A DNA stretch of 64,000 nucleotides. It comes from Poa pratensis (taxonomy: Eukaryota; Streptophyta; Magnoliopsida; Poales; Poaceae). This document shows, in pieces, positions 1-13,032 of the stretch; within the stretch, counting starts at the first letter, position 1; every line of letters starts with the position of its first letter. The notes under the pieces were generated by a model. The model saw only the letters and a list, made by a program, of their open reading frames with translations. It had not been told where the DNA came from and made no database searches. The stretch lies in NCBI GenBank assembly GCA_947311845.1, contig CAMZMU010000089.1:23526435-23590434 (forward strand), given 5' to 3'. The translations under genes and the position numbers were made by a program.

Positions 1-660
1 TAGCTCCAGAACATTCCGTGGAGCGCGTCGGTGGGAAGAATAAATACCGGCGTGCCTGCGGAAGTCGGCATCTGAGGAAGCGGGGGACAGGGGTCGAGGG
101 GATGGCGAGGAGGAGGGGGAGGTGGTGGTGATGCCGGGTTGGGTACTGACCGGCTGGATCCGGTGGAGGCCGGTGCCGCCGGCGTGCATGCCGAGCCCTC
201 CTCCTCGCCGTGGAGTGGAGCTGTGGAGGTGGGGGTCGCCGTGGAGTCGAGGAGGGATAGGAGGAGGCTGGAATGGGGGTCTCCCGTAGCCGACCGGCCG
301 GATCCCGCGGAGGCGCGGACGGCGCGCCGGCGCCACCCCCTGCTGGCTGCTGCTGCTGCGGTCGCCTGTGTCGAGGAGGAGAGTTTTTTTTTTTTTTTTT
401 GAGAATTTGTCGAGGAGGAGAGTGCGAGGCGGACGGGTCGGGAGTGCGATGGTGTGTCACGACATCAGGTTGGGCTGGGCCGTCGAATGGGAAATGTGGA
501 GCGTTCTGGGCTTTCTTTCGGTTTTGACCGGTTACCAGCGTTTTTTTTTCGGTTTTGAACCGAAATTAATTTTTGTTCGTTAGATATGAATCGAACGGTT
601 GTGGATGAAAGATGGCAGACGCACCATCATCACCAACTGTGCTTTTTATAGGAGTGGAGA
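1..660 (-). mobile_element. Helitron copy 1, 5' end only (cut by window edge)
   Basis: Positions 1-661 match 12373-13032 almost base for base; the only difference I see is 17 versus 16 T in the T-run near 384-400. Identity stops abruptly at 661/13032, which marks the 5' terminus of the element on the minus strand (reading TCTCCACTCCTATAAAAAGC). Beyond it lies host sequence of the DEAD-box helicase gene. The element runs left out of the window, so its coding part and 3' end are not visible. It is in the same orientation as the complete copy at 2283-13031. Confidence 0.75.
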
Positions 661-978
661 AAATTGTCAACATAGATACTCTTCACAGAGACATACAGTA
701 TGACTAGAGGCATAGATAGTTAGATACACATAAGCTAGATATGTCCTCGAGATTTAAAGGCACACATATATATGACAAGAGGTAGGATGAAATTTGCAAC
801 TCAAGCAAAAATGTGTGTTCATGGAAATTTAATCTTATTCTCAAGCTCCTAGTGTTGATATAGCATGGCAAATATTTCAAACCAAAATGTTGATTTTAAT
901 GTGTAGCCATTGCAGTTTTACATTGCTGCTAAGGAACAAGTTAGGCAACTACAGAAGAGTTCATACATATGCATTTAC

Positions 979-2257
<1,279 letters not shown>

Positions 2258-2282
2258 CTAAAAAGTGATATCATTATAATGA

Positions 2283-2312
2283 CTAGTTGAATGCCCGTGC
2301 GTTGCTACGGGC
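2283..2312 (-). terminator. Helitron 3' terminus: hairpin plus CTAG
   Basis: On the minus strand the element ends GCCCGTAGCAACGCACGGGC, then ATTCAA, then CTAG. The stem pairs GCCCGT with ACGGGC (2293-2298 and 2307-2312) around an 8-nt loop. A GC hairpin about 6-10 nt before CTRR is the classical Helitron replication terminator. The next host base is T on the minus strand, as usual for Helitrons. Confidence 0.85.
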
Positions 2313-4046
2313 GTGTTACAATATATTAATGTATGCCCTTACTATGCAAAAAAATAATTAGTTCGACCTTGGTCACAAAAGACATTTTGCGGTGAAGGTG
2401 GGATACATTTTTGTAGAATTATTTGCGGTATTATTTGTCCAGTACGTAGATAATTTTCAATACCATGTACATTTATTTTTGTTATATGCTCTCCTATGCC
2501 AACATGATATACAGATTCCAGAGAAGTGGCCTTTTCCGCATGTTACCTTTTTTTATGAACTCCCAACAAGTCTTATTATGAACGGGCATTCAACTAAGAA
2601 AAATAGTACCTCCTTGATGAGCATTCCACAAGGTCCATATCAGAGCTGCCATATCAATAGCAAAAAACTTGCCTCTTATGTTTAGAACTTTGTGTTAATG
2701 CTAACTATCTATCATACATGAGATAAGTATAGTTGGTAACAATTCAAACCGAGAGCACATAGAACTACTCCTTAGACATATTTTGCAACCTTCAAGAGAG
2801 AAAATGGCATTGAAGGCATTTTTTCTCTTCTGTTGGCCCCTTTGTGCCAGGTCTCTAATTGGCACTAACTTGTCCCTTTTTTTTGCTAGGAGTTGCAATG
2901 AACTGAAGAAATAGTAAAATGCTTTACTTTGAACTCGTGTAGAAGAACCTGTAAATATTGAGGACACCTAACACACCCTTGGAACAAAAATCCGATTCTA
3001 AACATGAGTGCCGTTTGTAAACATACATATCATAATACTCCTGACATTTGGCCTCGTTAACATGAATTTTACCTTTTTTCAACTTGCGCTCACATAAATA
3101 AATATGAACATTTAAAATTTAGCATATTTTATACATTGGAAGGGTCACCCTTCCGACCTCTACATCATGCAATGTTTTTAGAAGAAAGGCACCAGGCACC
3201 AGGGCCCTGCTTTATATCGCAACCAACATACAATGTTTGTCCAAAATAATTACATTCATAAGCTAACTCCCTCTGCTAGGATAGTACTTCTAACCAGCCA
3301 AAATAACCAACCAGAAGAACTCACTTATCTCAGATAAGGCAAGCTATCATCCCAGACAAACATCGATGAAACAAACAGGAAACAAATGGGACCAACGTCC
3401 AGAACCTAGACAAAACTAAAGATATAAAGCATCAAATAGGCCACTTCCATCAGCTCGCAGCAACTTCTCAACACAAAATATCTCGATCCAGCAGGCCTAC
3501 ATTGGATAGTAACTCCAACTCCCACGTGAAAACAAAAGCTCCCAGGAAACTCCCCCAGCTCACATACATAACATTTTTATGCCCATATCTCACCCAGGCT
3601 GATTTAGATGCCTCATTTTTCTTCTGCATTCTTCAGGCCCAATCGAGCAACTCTTGGGTCTTGGCATCCGACAGAATCCGCCAGGTCTGTAAATAAGATA
3701 GGACACGAAAGATTGCATCAGCCGGTTTCTTAAGTGTTTTTTTTTTTTCAAAAAATTGTTTATTTCTAACTTTGTTGTAGCGGATGAGACAGTCAACATC
3801 GTTTCGCTAGTGCAGCTTAACCTTGTACAGAAGAAGCTGGGAGATTGGGTTACCTTGCGGGCCTGCGGTGACGAAGACCCCCTCCGCCCTACCACGTTTG
3901 CGCAGCTCTCCGCCGCCTCCTTCACTGCCATCAGCCCACAATAAGTAGACCTGTAGATGGAAAACAATTTTAGATGACTGACCCTGGTTATAAGAATTGA
4001 AGTATTAACATCCACCAAATTGTACTTGAGTGATTGGTACCTTGGA

Positions 4047-7000
4047 CTACACATTGAGAACTTCTTTGTAGACTATATTCTTTGTAAATTTTGCAGTGGA
4101 GTTAGACCGGCCTTCCTTTTCCTTATCTGGGACAGTAAGAATCTTCAAATTACTTCTAGATGTAGCTCTAGAAAGAGCAACATAGAGTTGGCCGTGTGAA
4201 AATACCGGTTCTGGGAGGTATACACCAACATTTGGTATAGTTTGTCCTTGTGCCTTGTTGATGGTCATAGCAAAGCTAAGTCTAACTGGAAATTGCTTCC
4301 TCTTGAACCTAAATGGAAACATCTCGTCGTCCGACGGGCAGAGAGGAATTCGAGGAAGGAACACCCTCTTACCAGCATGCTGGCCCAACACAATCTCAGC
4401 ATCAATTGCATTCCTCATGAAGCCCCTGACAACCAACCTAGTCCCATTGCACAACCCATTCGCTGGGTCAATGTTCCGTAACAATATAATAGGGCAGTTA
4501 ATTTTCAACTTCAGGATATGGGGAGGTAACCCGTTAGGTGTTAATGAATTTAAGAATTCTGCAGGATAGTAGTTGTGTGGATCATCCTCAGCCCGATCAA
4601 AACTGTGGTATACCATCTCCTCCCCAGGAAATCTCTCAATCATCTTCATGTTGATCTTGTCAATGTACTCATTCCGAGTTGACAAAATTGCTCGGGATGT
4701 TATGTAGTTTGGATCCGAGATGTTTTCATCTTGCAGCATCGGGAAAACACTTTCGATAAGATTGTCAATATCAGAGGCGTCAGCGGTGTATGGTATGCAA
4801 ATCTCATCTGGAAGACGTATGTAACCATCATCCACTGTATCTTCGGTGCCATTCCCAACACGCAGAAGATAATCAGCAAACCATGGATCAACCTGAGCCC
4901 TCATATTACGGACAAGTCTTAGTTGTCTCATACTATTCCAAAGATAAGAATTGCGTAGGGTTGCATCAGTTATCTGTGACCTTGTTCCTTTACGAACAAC
5001 AGGAAGCACTTGTCTAAAGTCTCCCCCAAACACAACTGTCTTTCCACCAAATGGCAGGTCAGGTCGATCCATGATGTCCCTCATGCTATTGTCAAGGGCC
5101 TCGACTGCCTGGCGCTTTGTCATGGAGGCCTCGTCCCAAATTATGAGGGACGCCCTCATAAGAAGCTTAGCTATCCCACTTTGCTTGGTGAAACTACAGA
5201 CCCCACCGTCTTCAATGTTCAATGGTATTTTAAACCTCGAGTGTGCAGTCCTTCCTCCCGGCAAGATGGATGCAGCAACACCTGACGTCGCTGTTGCAAC
5301 AGCTATCTGACCCTCAGCACGTACTTTTGCAAGTAGTGCTTTGTACAGATATGTTTTTCCCGTGCCTCCCGGTCCATCGACAAAGAACACACCTCCTTGG
5401 CCACTACTGACTGTCGCAAGTATCTCATCATATGCATATCTCTGTTCTGGGTTTAGGAAAGATGACAAGCCAATGTGTTCCTGGTCCACCTCGACCGTGG
5501 ACTCCTCTATGATCTCTCTAGGCTCATTATCTTGGGCATCATATGACTTGTCAATTTCTGGAAGAGGGAATGATGATATGTCCTTCCCCATCGATTGAAG
5601 CATATTTTTTATATCTACCAGAGCCATCTGCTCAACTACATGGGGGGACATGTGGGTTAGTCGATAGTCTTCTGTCATAGCTTCCAAGTGTCTGTCCCAT
5701 AGGCCACGCACATCGCTGGCCTCACAAAAGACCAATATAGTAGCAAATAGCCTCCGAAGGGAAGATGGCATCTGAAAAACCTCAGCCTCATTAAGACACT
5801 CGTCAATACTATTGTCAGACTCGATAAGGCCCCTCTTTTCAGCAGCTTCACGGAATGTCGAGAAAACAATACCATTCACTGTTCTTAGGTCTTGGAAGGA
5901 TGTAGCACCCGTGACATGATTTAGAAGCACTCTAAGATAATACCTCTCCCCTTCCGCAGGATGTGCAGACACAATTCTCCCAATTTGCGTGCGTTCATCC
6001 CTCCTTTTCCAATACTTGCTACCTGACACCCAAACAAAAGATGCAGGGAAATCTTTATATAAGATTCCCTGGGCCAACTCATATTTCTTGTTTGCCTCAA
6101 AATACTCAGTTAACATGGTCCTGGAAGCTTCTTCTTTAGAGAGGACATCATTCAGATTTGCACCCATTGGGAATGACACCATGTGCATATTAGGGAGGTG
6201 GAGTTGTAGCTGTTTCACAGATGGAAATATCTCACTAAGGTCAAAACCATAGATCCTCCATAATGCTTCTGGTGGGGTGACCCACCTGGAATCTCTGTAT
6301 TGCTTTATTTCATCAATGTTCCCATCATTATCCACCTCGTCGATACAAACAGATGCTCGATCATGCCCCTTATATATGTACTTAAAGAGGTATTTTACAG
6401 CTTTTATGCTTGAGCAAACCTCGACATTGATGTGGCAATTATACCTTCTTAGAAGGTAAGGATTGTATGGAACAACCCACCTGTTGTCTAATTCTTCCCC
6501 TCGTACCTTTGCACGACGTCCATCATCTCTCCTCCTGTATAAGGGATATGAGTCCTTTCCCTGAAGGGTTGAGGCATTAAATGGCCGTGGATAGTAGTTC
6601 TTGCAACTACCATTCTGCATGCACACATTCTTGGGGTTTAAGACTCCACATGGGCCATGCATCATGTGCTTGATAACCATCTTGTACAACTCGGGGTACT
6701 TGGATTTGTCTGGCAATTCAGCAGATATGAGACAATCATATTGCTCTGGGCATGTTAGTTTGTACCTCCCCTCCATGATTAGGAGGAAATGAGCATGTGG
6801 TAGACCCCTTTTCTGGAACTCGACAACATAGGCATACGCTGCTACCTTACCGAGCATGTGCTTTTTGAAAAGTTGTATCTTGAGGTCTTCCAGCTTTGCT
6901 CGAAATACTCGTACAATTAGATCAGGGCGATCCTGTGGGGTCTGTCCAGGCTCTAATGCACTAATTATCTCATCCCAATTCGGGTTGCAAGTCATGGTTA

Positions 7001-10000
7001 AAAAGATATCTGGTTTTCCATACTTTTGCACCAAGGCCATGGCATCAAGGTATCTTCGTCTCCTATCTCTTCTTCCCCCAATAAAGGATGTAGGAAGTAC
7101 AGTCCATTTGCCCACAGCATCCGCACAGCTTTCCCCAGCTCGAAGGCTATCAACAATACCTTGGTATAGATCAGCGCGTATTTGTTTCTGGTGATTTCTG
7201 ATATAGTCCAACCTAGAGGTTTCAACCTTGATGTACATGTCGACCACATATTGTTGGAACAGTCTTTTACCATATAGCATGGTGTTAAATACACCACGAC
7301 GTATTTGAAACTTGTAACAATAGTAGTCTCTGACTGAGACACATAATCGACTACTTGTATATGCATCTACGGAAATGAGAGATAACAAAAAGAAGTAATT
7401 AAGAAAACTAAGTACATTGAGGATAATAAAAAAATAATACATGCTAATTTCGTTATATGCACCTGGTTTCTGTCGACCACTGCGACGGGATTTAAGTATC
7501 TCTTTCAAGCTGACGCCGTTCTTTGGGATCCCAGGATGCCAACCAATCTCCCCTCTTGGGAAGAATAGAGGGTAAGACAACGGATCATAGCATCCATAAT
7601 ATGGTTGGATGCTATATCTCTTGTTGTCGTTACCAAACAGGACAATGCTACGCTCAAAGTGCTTACAGAGTTCATTACCCTCAACCCAAACAGCTGCAAC
7701 CTCTGATGATATAGGCAAGTTATATCTCCGTTGGTCTAACCTCATGTCTGTGTTCAGTTCAATACGATATTCCTCAAGATCATCAACTCCACCTAGATTC
7801 CTGAATGTTTCAGAATAAGGATTATCCTTAAGGATGTCGACAAGCCTTCGAATTACATCTCGGTCTAGGTTCGGGGAGCGCCGAAACCTATGTTGTAGAC
7901 TGGGATCATCATCGTAGAAGTATAACTCTAGATGCTTAGGTCCATCTTGTGTTGGACCAAATGAGAAGACATTGTGGTAAATTTGACCGTGAGCTCGAAA
8001 TGTATAGACTCCTGACCTCATATTTGTGTACCTATTGTCCAGACTGACTCCAAGGGTGGTGAATGAAAAGTGGCCATTGAAGAAGCGAATGTTATCCCTA
8101 AAATGCACAGCATCACGATCTGAACTTGTGTACAACATCTGAAGTTCCAAGGGTGGTTCTGACTGTGCTAACTTAATTTTTCCAGACTGGCAACAAAACC
8201 CATTTGTCTCATACTGGAACCTCTTTGCGCCACAATGCTTGCAATCGGGCTGTGGCGCCAGCGTGTGAGTACTTTCTGGTATATTCTGGTAGACGCGGTC
8301 ATATGGGTCAGGAACAATGTTGTATGTTGTAAAACCATCTACCATCTCATAGCAATCTTCATCGTCCCCTGCATACACATGAGATGAATTGTGTTATATA
8401 GGTATCGCATTTTCGGTGCTATACATATCTTATAATCTTATAAAGTTTGTGTGGCCGTGGATATAGGTTTGCATGAAGACTATTGTGCCAAATGGTGTAT
8501 TTAATTTTTATTAGTTCCATAGCAATGCCCAGGCATTCAACAAGTCAGGGAAAAAATAGAGCGGGTGTACGGCCGTGGCAGCACAGCAGTAGTCTGACTG
8601 CATGTAGAAGTTGCAGTCCAGTTCAGTGGATTTAGGGTAGTTGAATGGGGATTGGCTCTTACTACAAAGATAGATGGCCCTATTTAAAAGGGAGGTCTTT
8701 GTAATCTATTATTAAAACAGGTGCTGTAGTACTTTTTCTACCAACGGCTGCAACAGCATTTAAAAAAATAAGTTGATTGAATTGCGTAAATAAGCTGCAA
8801 CAGCATTTATTAAAGATAGATGGTCCTAGCGTAAATAAGTTTTTTTATGCTGTAGTACTTTTTCTACCAACAGTTGCAACATGTTGATTAAATTGCGGTG
8901 AACTCTCATTTGCAACATTTCCCTCTATAGAAAAGAGAAATGTTACAATCTGTGAATTCACCAATTTAGCACAAAAACAGCAGGCCATAACCCATAAGCA
9001 GGAGACACAGACACATTCTTGTGGCTGACACTAACCATGCTACGTGTTGACAGGATAATGGAGCAAAGGGAGCAGCTCCTCCAGTCTTACAAGGAAGGTT
9101 TGTGCTGATCTTTTGCTATTTACATCATTTCATGCTCTGATATAGTATGCATTTCTCTGCTCAGTGCTCACACGTTGAGCTCTCATGTGTTTAATGGCCT
9201 TCAAAATGGACTTTTTTGCCAGAATGTGGCAAGATCCAGGCCCTTGCTCGTAGATATTCACAGAGGATGACTGATGAGGATCTAAAGCTTTGTTCAGAAC
9301 TGGAGGATAAGATGCATGATCTTGACTCGATATCCAAGCATCTCGATGAAGCAGCTTCACAGAGTAGCCCTCACAAAAGGAACTATGAGCAAGAGAAAAA
9401 ACATGTGTGTGATACCTTTGCTGCTGCCATCAAAAAAATCCTGAAGTTGTGCAAGTTCTTTTTTTCATCTTTCTCTCTTCTCAGTTTTACTTTGGATGTT
9501 TGGTTGCTCTTTGCTTCTCTTGCGTAGTGGCATTCTGTTTAATTATCATTAGTGTGTTCTTTCCTATTTTATTTTTCATGATTATCAAACAATAGATTTA
9601 GAAAAATGTCATGATAGGGAAATTGGTAAAATGAGGTATCTTGCTTTTGCAATTTTAATTTATGAGAAGCTTAGTTATGTGAGTGTTTTCTGTACTGATA
9701 ATGCAGGAGAAACAAGTAGATCTATTATTGCACATGTTAGACCAGGAAGTGAATGCCAAGCAGAAGCTTGAGTTAGAAATAAAACAGCTGCATATAGCAA
9801 ACTGGAAGCAATGAAGTACTCATCATCTTCTTCTAGTGTAGGGAAATAAGACATCCATGGCATTTTTAATACCTCTCCCAACAAATGCGAAGTACTCATC
9901 ATCTTCTTCTTCAATCACTTGATCATCATCCACATTAAAGTTTTCTGTCGGGGAACCTGGGCCTATGGAGTCATTAGGGGCCAATGATGAACTGTCCACT

Positions 10001-11025
10001 AACGCAGATGTTGGACATCGCACCGATGTGGGTTCCTTGCACTGGGTAATATTAGCGACACCTAAATGTAAAATTGAGGAATGAAGTTACTACATAGTTT
10101 GAGTAGTGTGTGATATAATATAGAGAAAAAGAAGGCATCATCACCACAAGCATACCTTTGCTAGTGAAAACTATGTGATCATCTTCCATTGCTTCAGGTA
10201 TGCTTTCTAAGTTACCTGTTATTTCAATGACAGTGTAAAAATGCATGCTCAATTTTTAACAAAATCAGCAAAGATAAAAGAATGTGTATGTCAGAATTAC
10301 CTTGAATTGCAGAAAAAGTTTGTGTCAGTGTATTTGGGCAACTAAATGCATAAGAGCTTGCTGATGGATGTCCCACCAATGGACCTGTAGGGCACTTGAG
10401 TGCAATGGAATCCATACATGGGCTATCTCGTCTAGCGGCATATCTTGCATTACGTTGGGCTAGAAGCACCCGCCGCTCTTCGGGTGGTAGGCTTTGCCGA
10501 CGCGCTCGCTGGCGTAAATTTATTTCTTGCCTCTCCTCTGGTGTCAAACGTTGCCTACGTGCTCGCTGGCTTGCATTCCTCTCATCAAGTGTCATACGCT
10601 GCCGTTTCTCTCTTCTTCGTGCATTAATCTCTTCTTTTTCCTCAGGTGTCAAATTTTGCCTACGTGCTCTATCACGTTCTCGCCTTGCTTGGATTTGTTC
10701 TGGTGTACGGCTAGCATATCTTATTGCTTCACGTGCACGCTTTCGCCCTACAGCATTTACATGAGAAATTAATTGAGTGGGTAAACGGAATTATATAAGC
10801 AAACACTTTCGCCTTATAGATTTACCTTTTGAGCTTTCTCCTCGCTGCAAGCCCTCGATTGATGTGAGCGTACCATCGACCACTGTGTTATTACACAAGT
10901 TGGACCATAAATGGTTAGGTACAAATAAGAAGTATACAACCACATTGTTTTGCCAAACAGTAAGGTACATGATACCAACCTTTTTGTTTTCCTTTAGCAC
11001 TTTGTTGGTCCGAGAGCTGTAACAT
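4047..11025 (-). CDS. Helitron Rep-helicase (RepHel), 7 exons, intact frame
   Basis: Enzyme that nicks, transfers and unwinds DNA for rolling-circle transposition. Exons by my reading: 11025-10980, 10882-10826, 10747-10301, 10215-10156, 10061-9873, 8368-7463, 7366-4047. They sum to 5025 bp (1674 aa plus stop), and every junction is GT-AG and phase-consistent. Order: repeated Arg/Glu-rich charged segment ([18 protein letters not shown] and variants, about residues 35-150); acidic linker; CxxC zinc-like motif (CKHCGAKR); Helitron-like N domain; HUH nuclease motif (GLPHAHFLL, near 754); Tyr motif (YLFKYIYKG, near 894); PIF1-type SF1B helicase with Walker A (GPGGTGKT, near 1232), Walker B (IIWDEAS), [10 protein letters not shown] and the C-terminal VALSRATS. 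The ATG at 11025 is the one whose short exon keeps phase. Intron 7462-7367 (96 bp) is itself in frame and stop-free. I see no lost catalytic residue. Confidence 0.88.
9054..9810 (+). pseudogene. Captured gene fragment: coiled-coil of an FDM/IDN2-like (XS-XH family) protein
   Basis: Antisense to the Helitron gene and inside its intron 9872-8369, three exon-like blocks splice in phase: 9054-9097 ([13 protein letters not shown]), 9223 to about 9457 ([19 protein letters not shown]...) and 9707 to about 9810 ([20 protein letters not shown], then [10 protein letters not shown]). The tail resembles the coiled coil of Factor of DNA Methylation/IDN2 proteins, which have a very similar [14 protein letters not shown] stretch and act with double-stranded RNA in RNA-directed DNA methylation. 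There is no XS or XH domain, so this is only an internal piece. Introns are retained, so capture was at DNA level. The family call rests on remembered motif likeness; other coiled-coil proteins are possible. Confidence 0.55.
9813..9910. repeat. 22-bp direct repeat at the edge of the captured fragment
   Basis: The same 22 bases (beginning GAAGTACTCATCATC) occur at 9813-9834, directly after the captured FDM-like fragment, and at 9889-9910, inside the Helitron gene's exon 5. They are 76 bp apart. This looks like a template-switch or repair scar left when the fragment was acquired. Confidence 0.7.
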
Positions 11026-12372
11026 TTGGGGCGTAAGACCTGCTGGTTTCCCCAAAAAACAGAAGTGGAGGTTAGAAAAAATGAATCAAAAGCTGAAAAA
11101 CACAAAAGCTAGTACGACCGTTATATGCAATCTAACAAAAAAAAAACTCTTCTTTGCCAGAAGTCAAAGAAACATTCCTTTTTATGTCAGTTGATCATCA
11201 TTAAATCCGAAATTGCACATGGATGAATTTGAACAACGCTAGGTAAGCAAGATGGATACAAAATAAATGATATGCACAGGTGTGGCAGCCCAACAGTACA
11301 AACAAAAACATATCAGGGGGTCATAGACAGAGTAACAGGGCGAAACACCTTCTGATAAGGAGGTGTGCTGCTCACGGGAATGGAAAACAAAGCAAAAGGT
11401 TACAAATATACCATTGAACAGCATGTCCTAAACAGGTGTGACGATACACTAATAACTTGATAAAGTGAGAAGGTAACGGTCTGGTACAATAATGGAAATC
11501 TTCCTTGGAAACAAATGAAACGTTATGCCACTTGCAACTTGGTAAATTGAAAAACAGTTTCTAACAATATATGATTTGCAGGTAACAAAAGCTGACATTT
11601 GTACGAATCTATTCCAGCTTTAAATACAAAATACAGTGTGACGCAAATGGATTGTGTAAGATAGGGGAAAACTACAAACTGAATAAATAGATTCACTCGT
11701 AATCATGAAGATTTGATGAATAAGACGAATTAGTGTGGCAAATGAATGGCTAGGCCAGTAAAGATGTAACATTGGTCTTGACAATAGCATTGATGATATC
11801 GTTTTCAGGGTTCCAGCATGAATACATATGAATTTTACACACTACTAAATAAAGTAATCCACCAGCATATTACAGGTTGATTGTATCCAACAGGCTATAA
11901 GTTTACACGACATATAACAGCATTTTCTCAACTAAAAAATGAAGCAAAATAGCTGTCTGGGAAACAGCACAAATTAGCAATATTTTTTTTTTTCAGCTGC
12001 ATTTTTCAACCAAATCCGAAGAGCGCCAATCAAAACCTAACCAAGATTGGACCCCTATCCATTGCAATCATTAGTAAATATTTGGATTGCATAACACGAC
12101 ATACCTTTGTCCTTGGAGAAGCAGATCAGAAGGCGAAGAACAGTAAATCCACCTCCTCACACTCTGTTCGATCTGAAGATATGAGAGAATGATCACCGTG
12201 TTGCTTTTTAGGATGATGAGTTCGAGCAGTTTGAGTCTCATCTGCCTGCTCACTTGTATTTATATTGGGCTGCAAGATTAGTTTCTAGACAGTTCGACCT
12301 AGGCGCGAATTCAGGTGACGAAAATTTGAATTTGGGAGGCGGCAAGGGTGGGAATGATGAGGTAGCCGAGCA

Positions 12373-13032
12373 TAGCTCCAGAACATTCCGTGGAGCGCGT
12401 CGGTGGGAAGAATAAATACCGGCGTGCCTGCGGAAGTCGGCATCTGAGGAAGCGGGGGACAGGGGTCGAGGGGATGGCGAGGAGGAGGGGGAGGTGGTGG
12501 TGATGCCGGGTTGGGTACTGACCGGCTGGATCCGGTGGAGGCCGGTGCCGCCGGCGTGCATGCCGAGCCCTCCTCCTCGCCGTGGAGTGGAGCTGTGGAG
12601 GTGGGGGTCGCCGTGGAGTCGAGGAGGGATAGGAGGAGGCTGGAATGGGGGTCTCCCGTAGCCGACCGGCCGGATCCCGCGGAGGCGCGGACGGCGCGCC
12701 GGCGCCACCCCCTGCTGGCTGCTGCTGCTGCGGTCGCCTGTGTCGAGGAGGAGAGTTTTTTTTTTTTTTTTGAGAATTTGTCGAGGAGGAGAGTGCGAGG
12801 CGGACGGGTCGGGAGTGCGATGGTGTGTCACGACATCAGGTTGGGCTGGGCCGTCGAATGGGAAATGTGGAGCGTTCTGGGCTTTCTTTCGGTTTTGACC
12901 GGTTACCAGCGTTTTTTTTTCGGTTTTGAACCGAAATTAATTTTTGTTCGTTAGATATGAATCGAACGGTTGTGGATGAAAGATGGCAGACGCACCATCA
13001 TCACCAACTGTGCTTTTTATAGGAGTGGAGAA
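12373..13032 (-). repeat. Helitron 5' region, second copy of the 1-661 repeat
   Basis: Near-perfect direct repeat of 1-661. On the minus strand it is the 5' terminal region of the complete Helitron and should include the promoter of the Rep-helicase gene, whose ATG is 1.3 kb further in. The long minus-strand frame 12831-12250 runs through homopolymer and low-complexity sequence and I do not treat it as a gene. The 16-base T-run at 12756-12771 is the one visible difference between copies. Confidence 0.8.

Larger units (their letters stand above)
2283..13031 (-). mobile_element. Complete, potentially autonomous Helitron (about 10.7 kb)
   Basis: Rolling-circle transposon. On the minus strand it begins TCTCCACTCC at 13031, the edge of the repeat shared with copy 1, and ends CTAG at 2286-2283. 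A hairpin (2293-2312) lies just before that end, as expected of Helitrons. It carries one intact Rep-helicase gene (11025-4047) and a captured antisense gene fragment (9054-9810). No TIR or TSD is present, as expected. The bases flanking the insertion read T and T on the minus strand instead of the usual A and T, which is slightly atypical. It sits in intron 1 of the DEAD-box helicase gene, in the gene's own orientation. I found no RPA-like gene in it. Confidence 0.85.

Noticed and set aside
3480..4046. Extra Helitron gene such as an RPA-like protein
   Set aside because: Frames on the minus strand here are broken and show no OB-fold motif; RepHel already ends with its usual C-terminus at 4047.
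12250..12831. 193-codon minus-strand frame
   Set aside because: Runs through a poly-K (T-run) tract and Pro/Ser/Arg low complexity in the Helitron 5' region; no family motif and no match to the RepHel reading.
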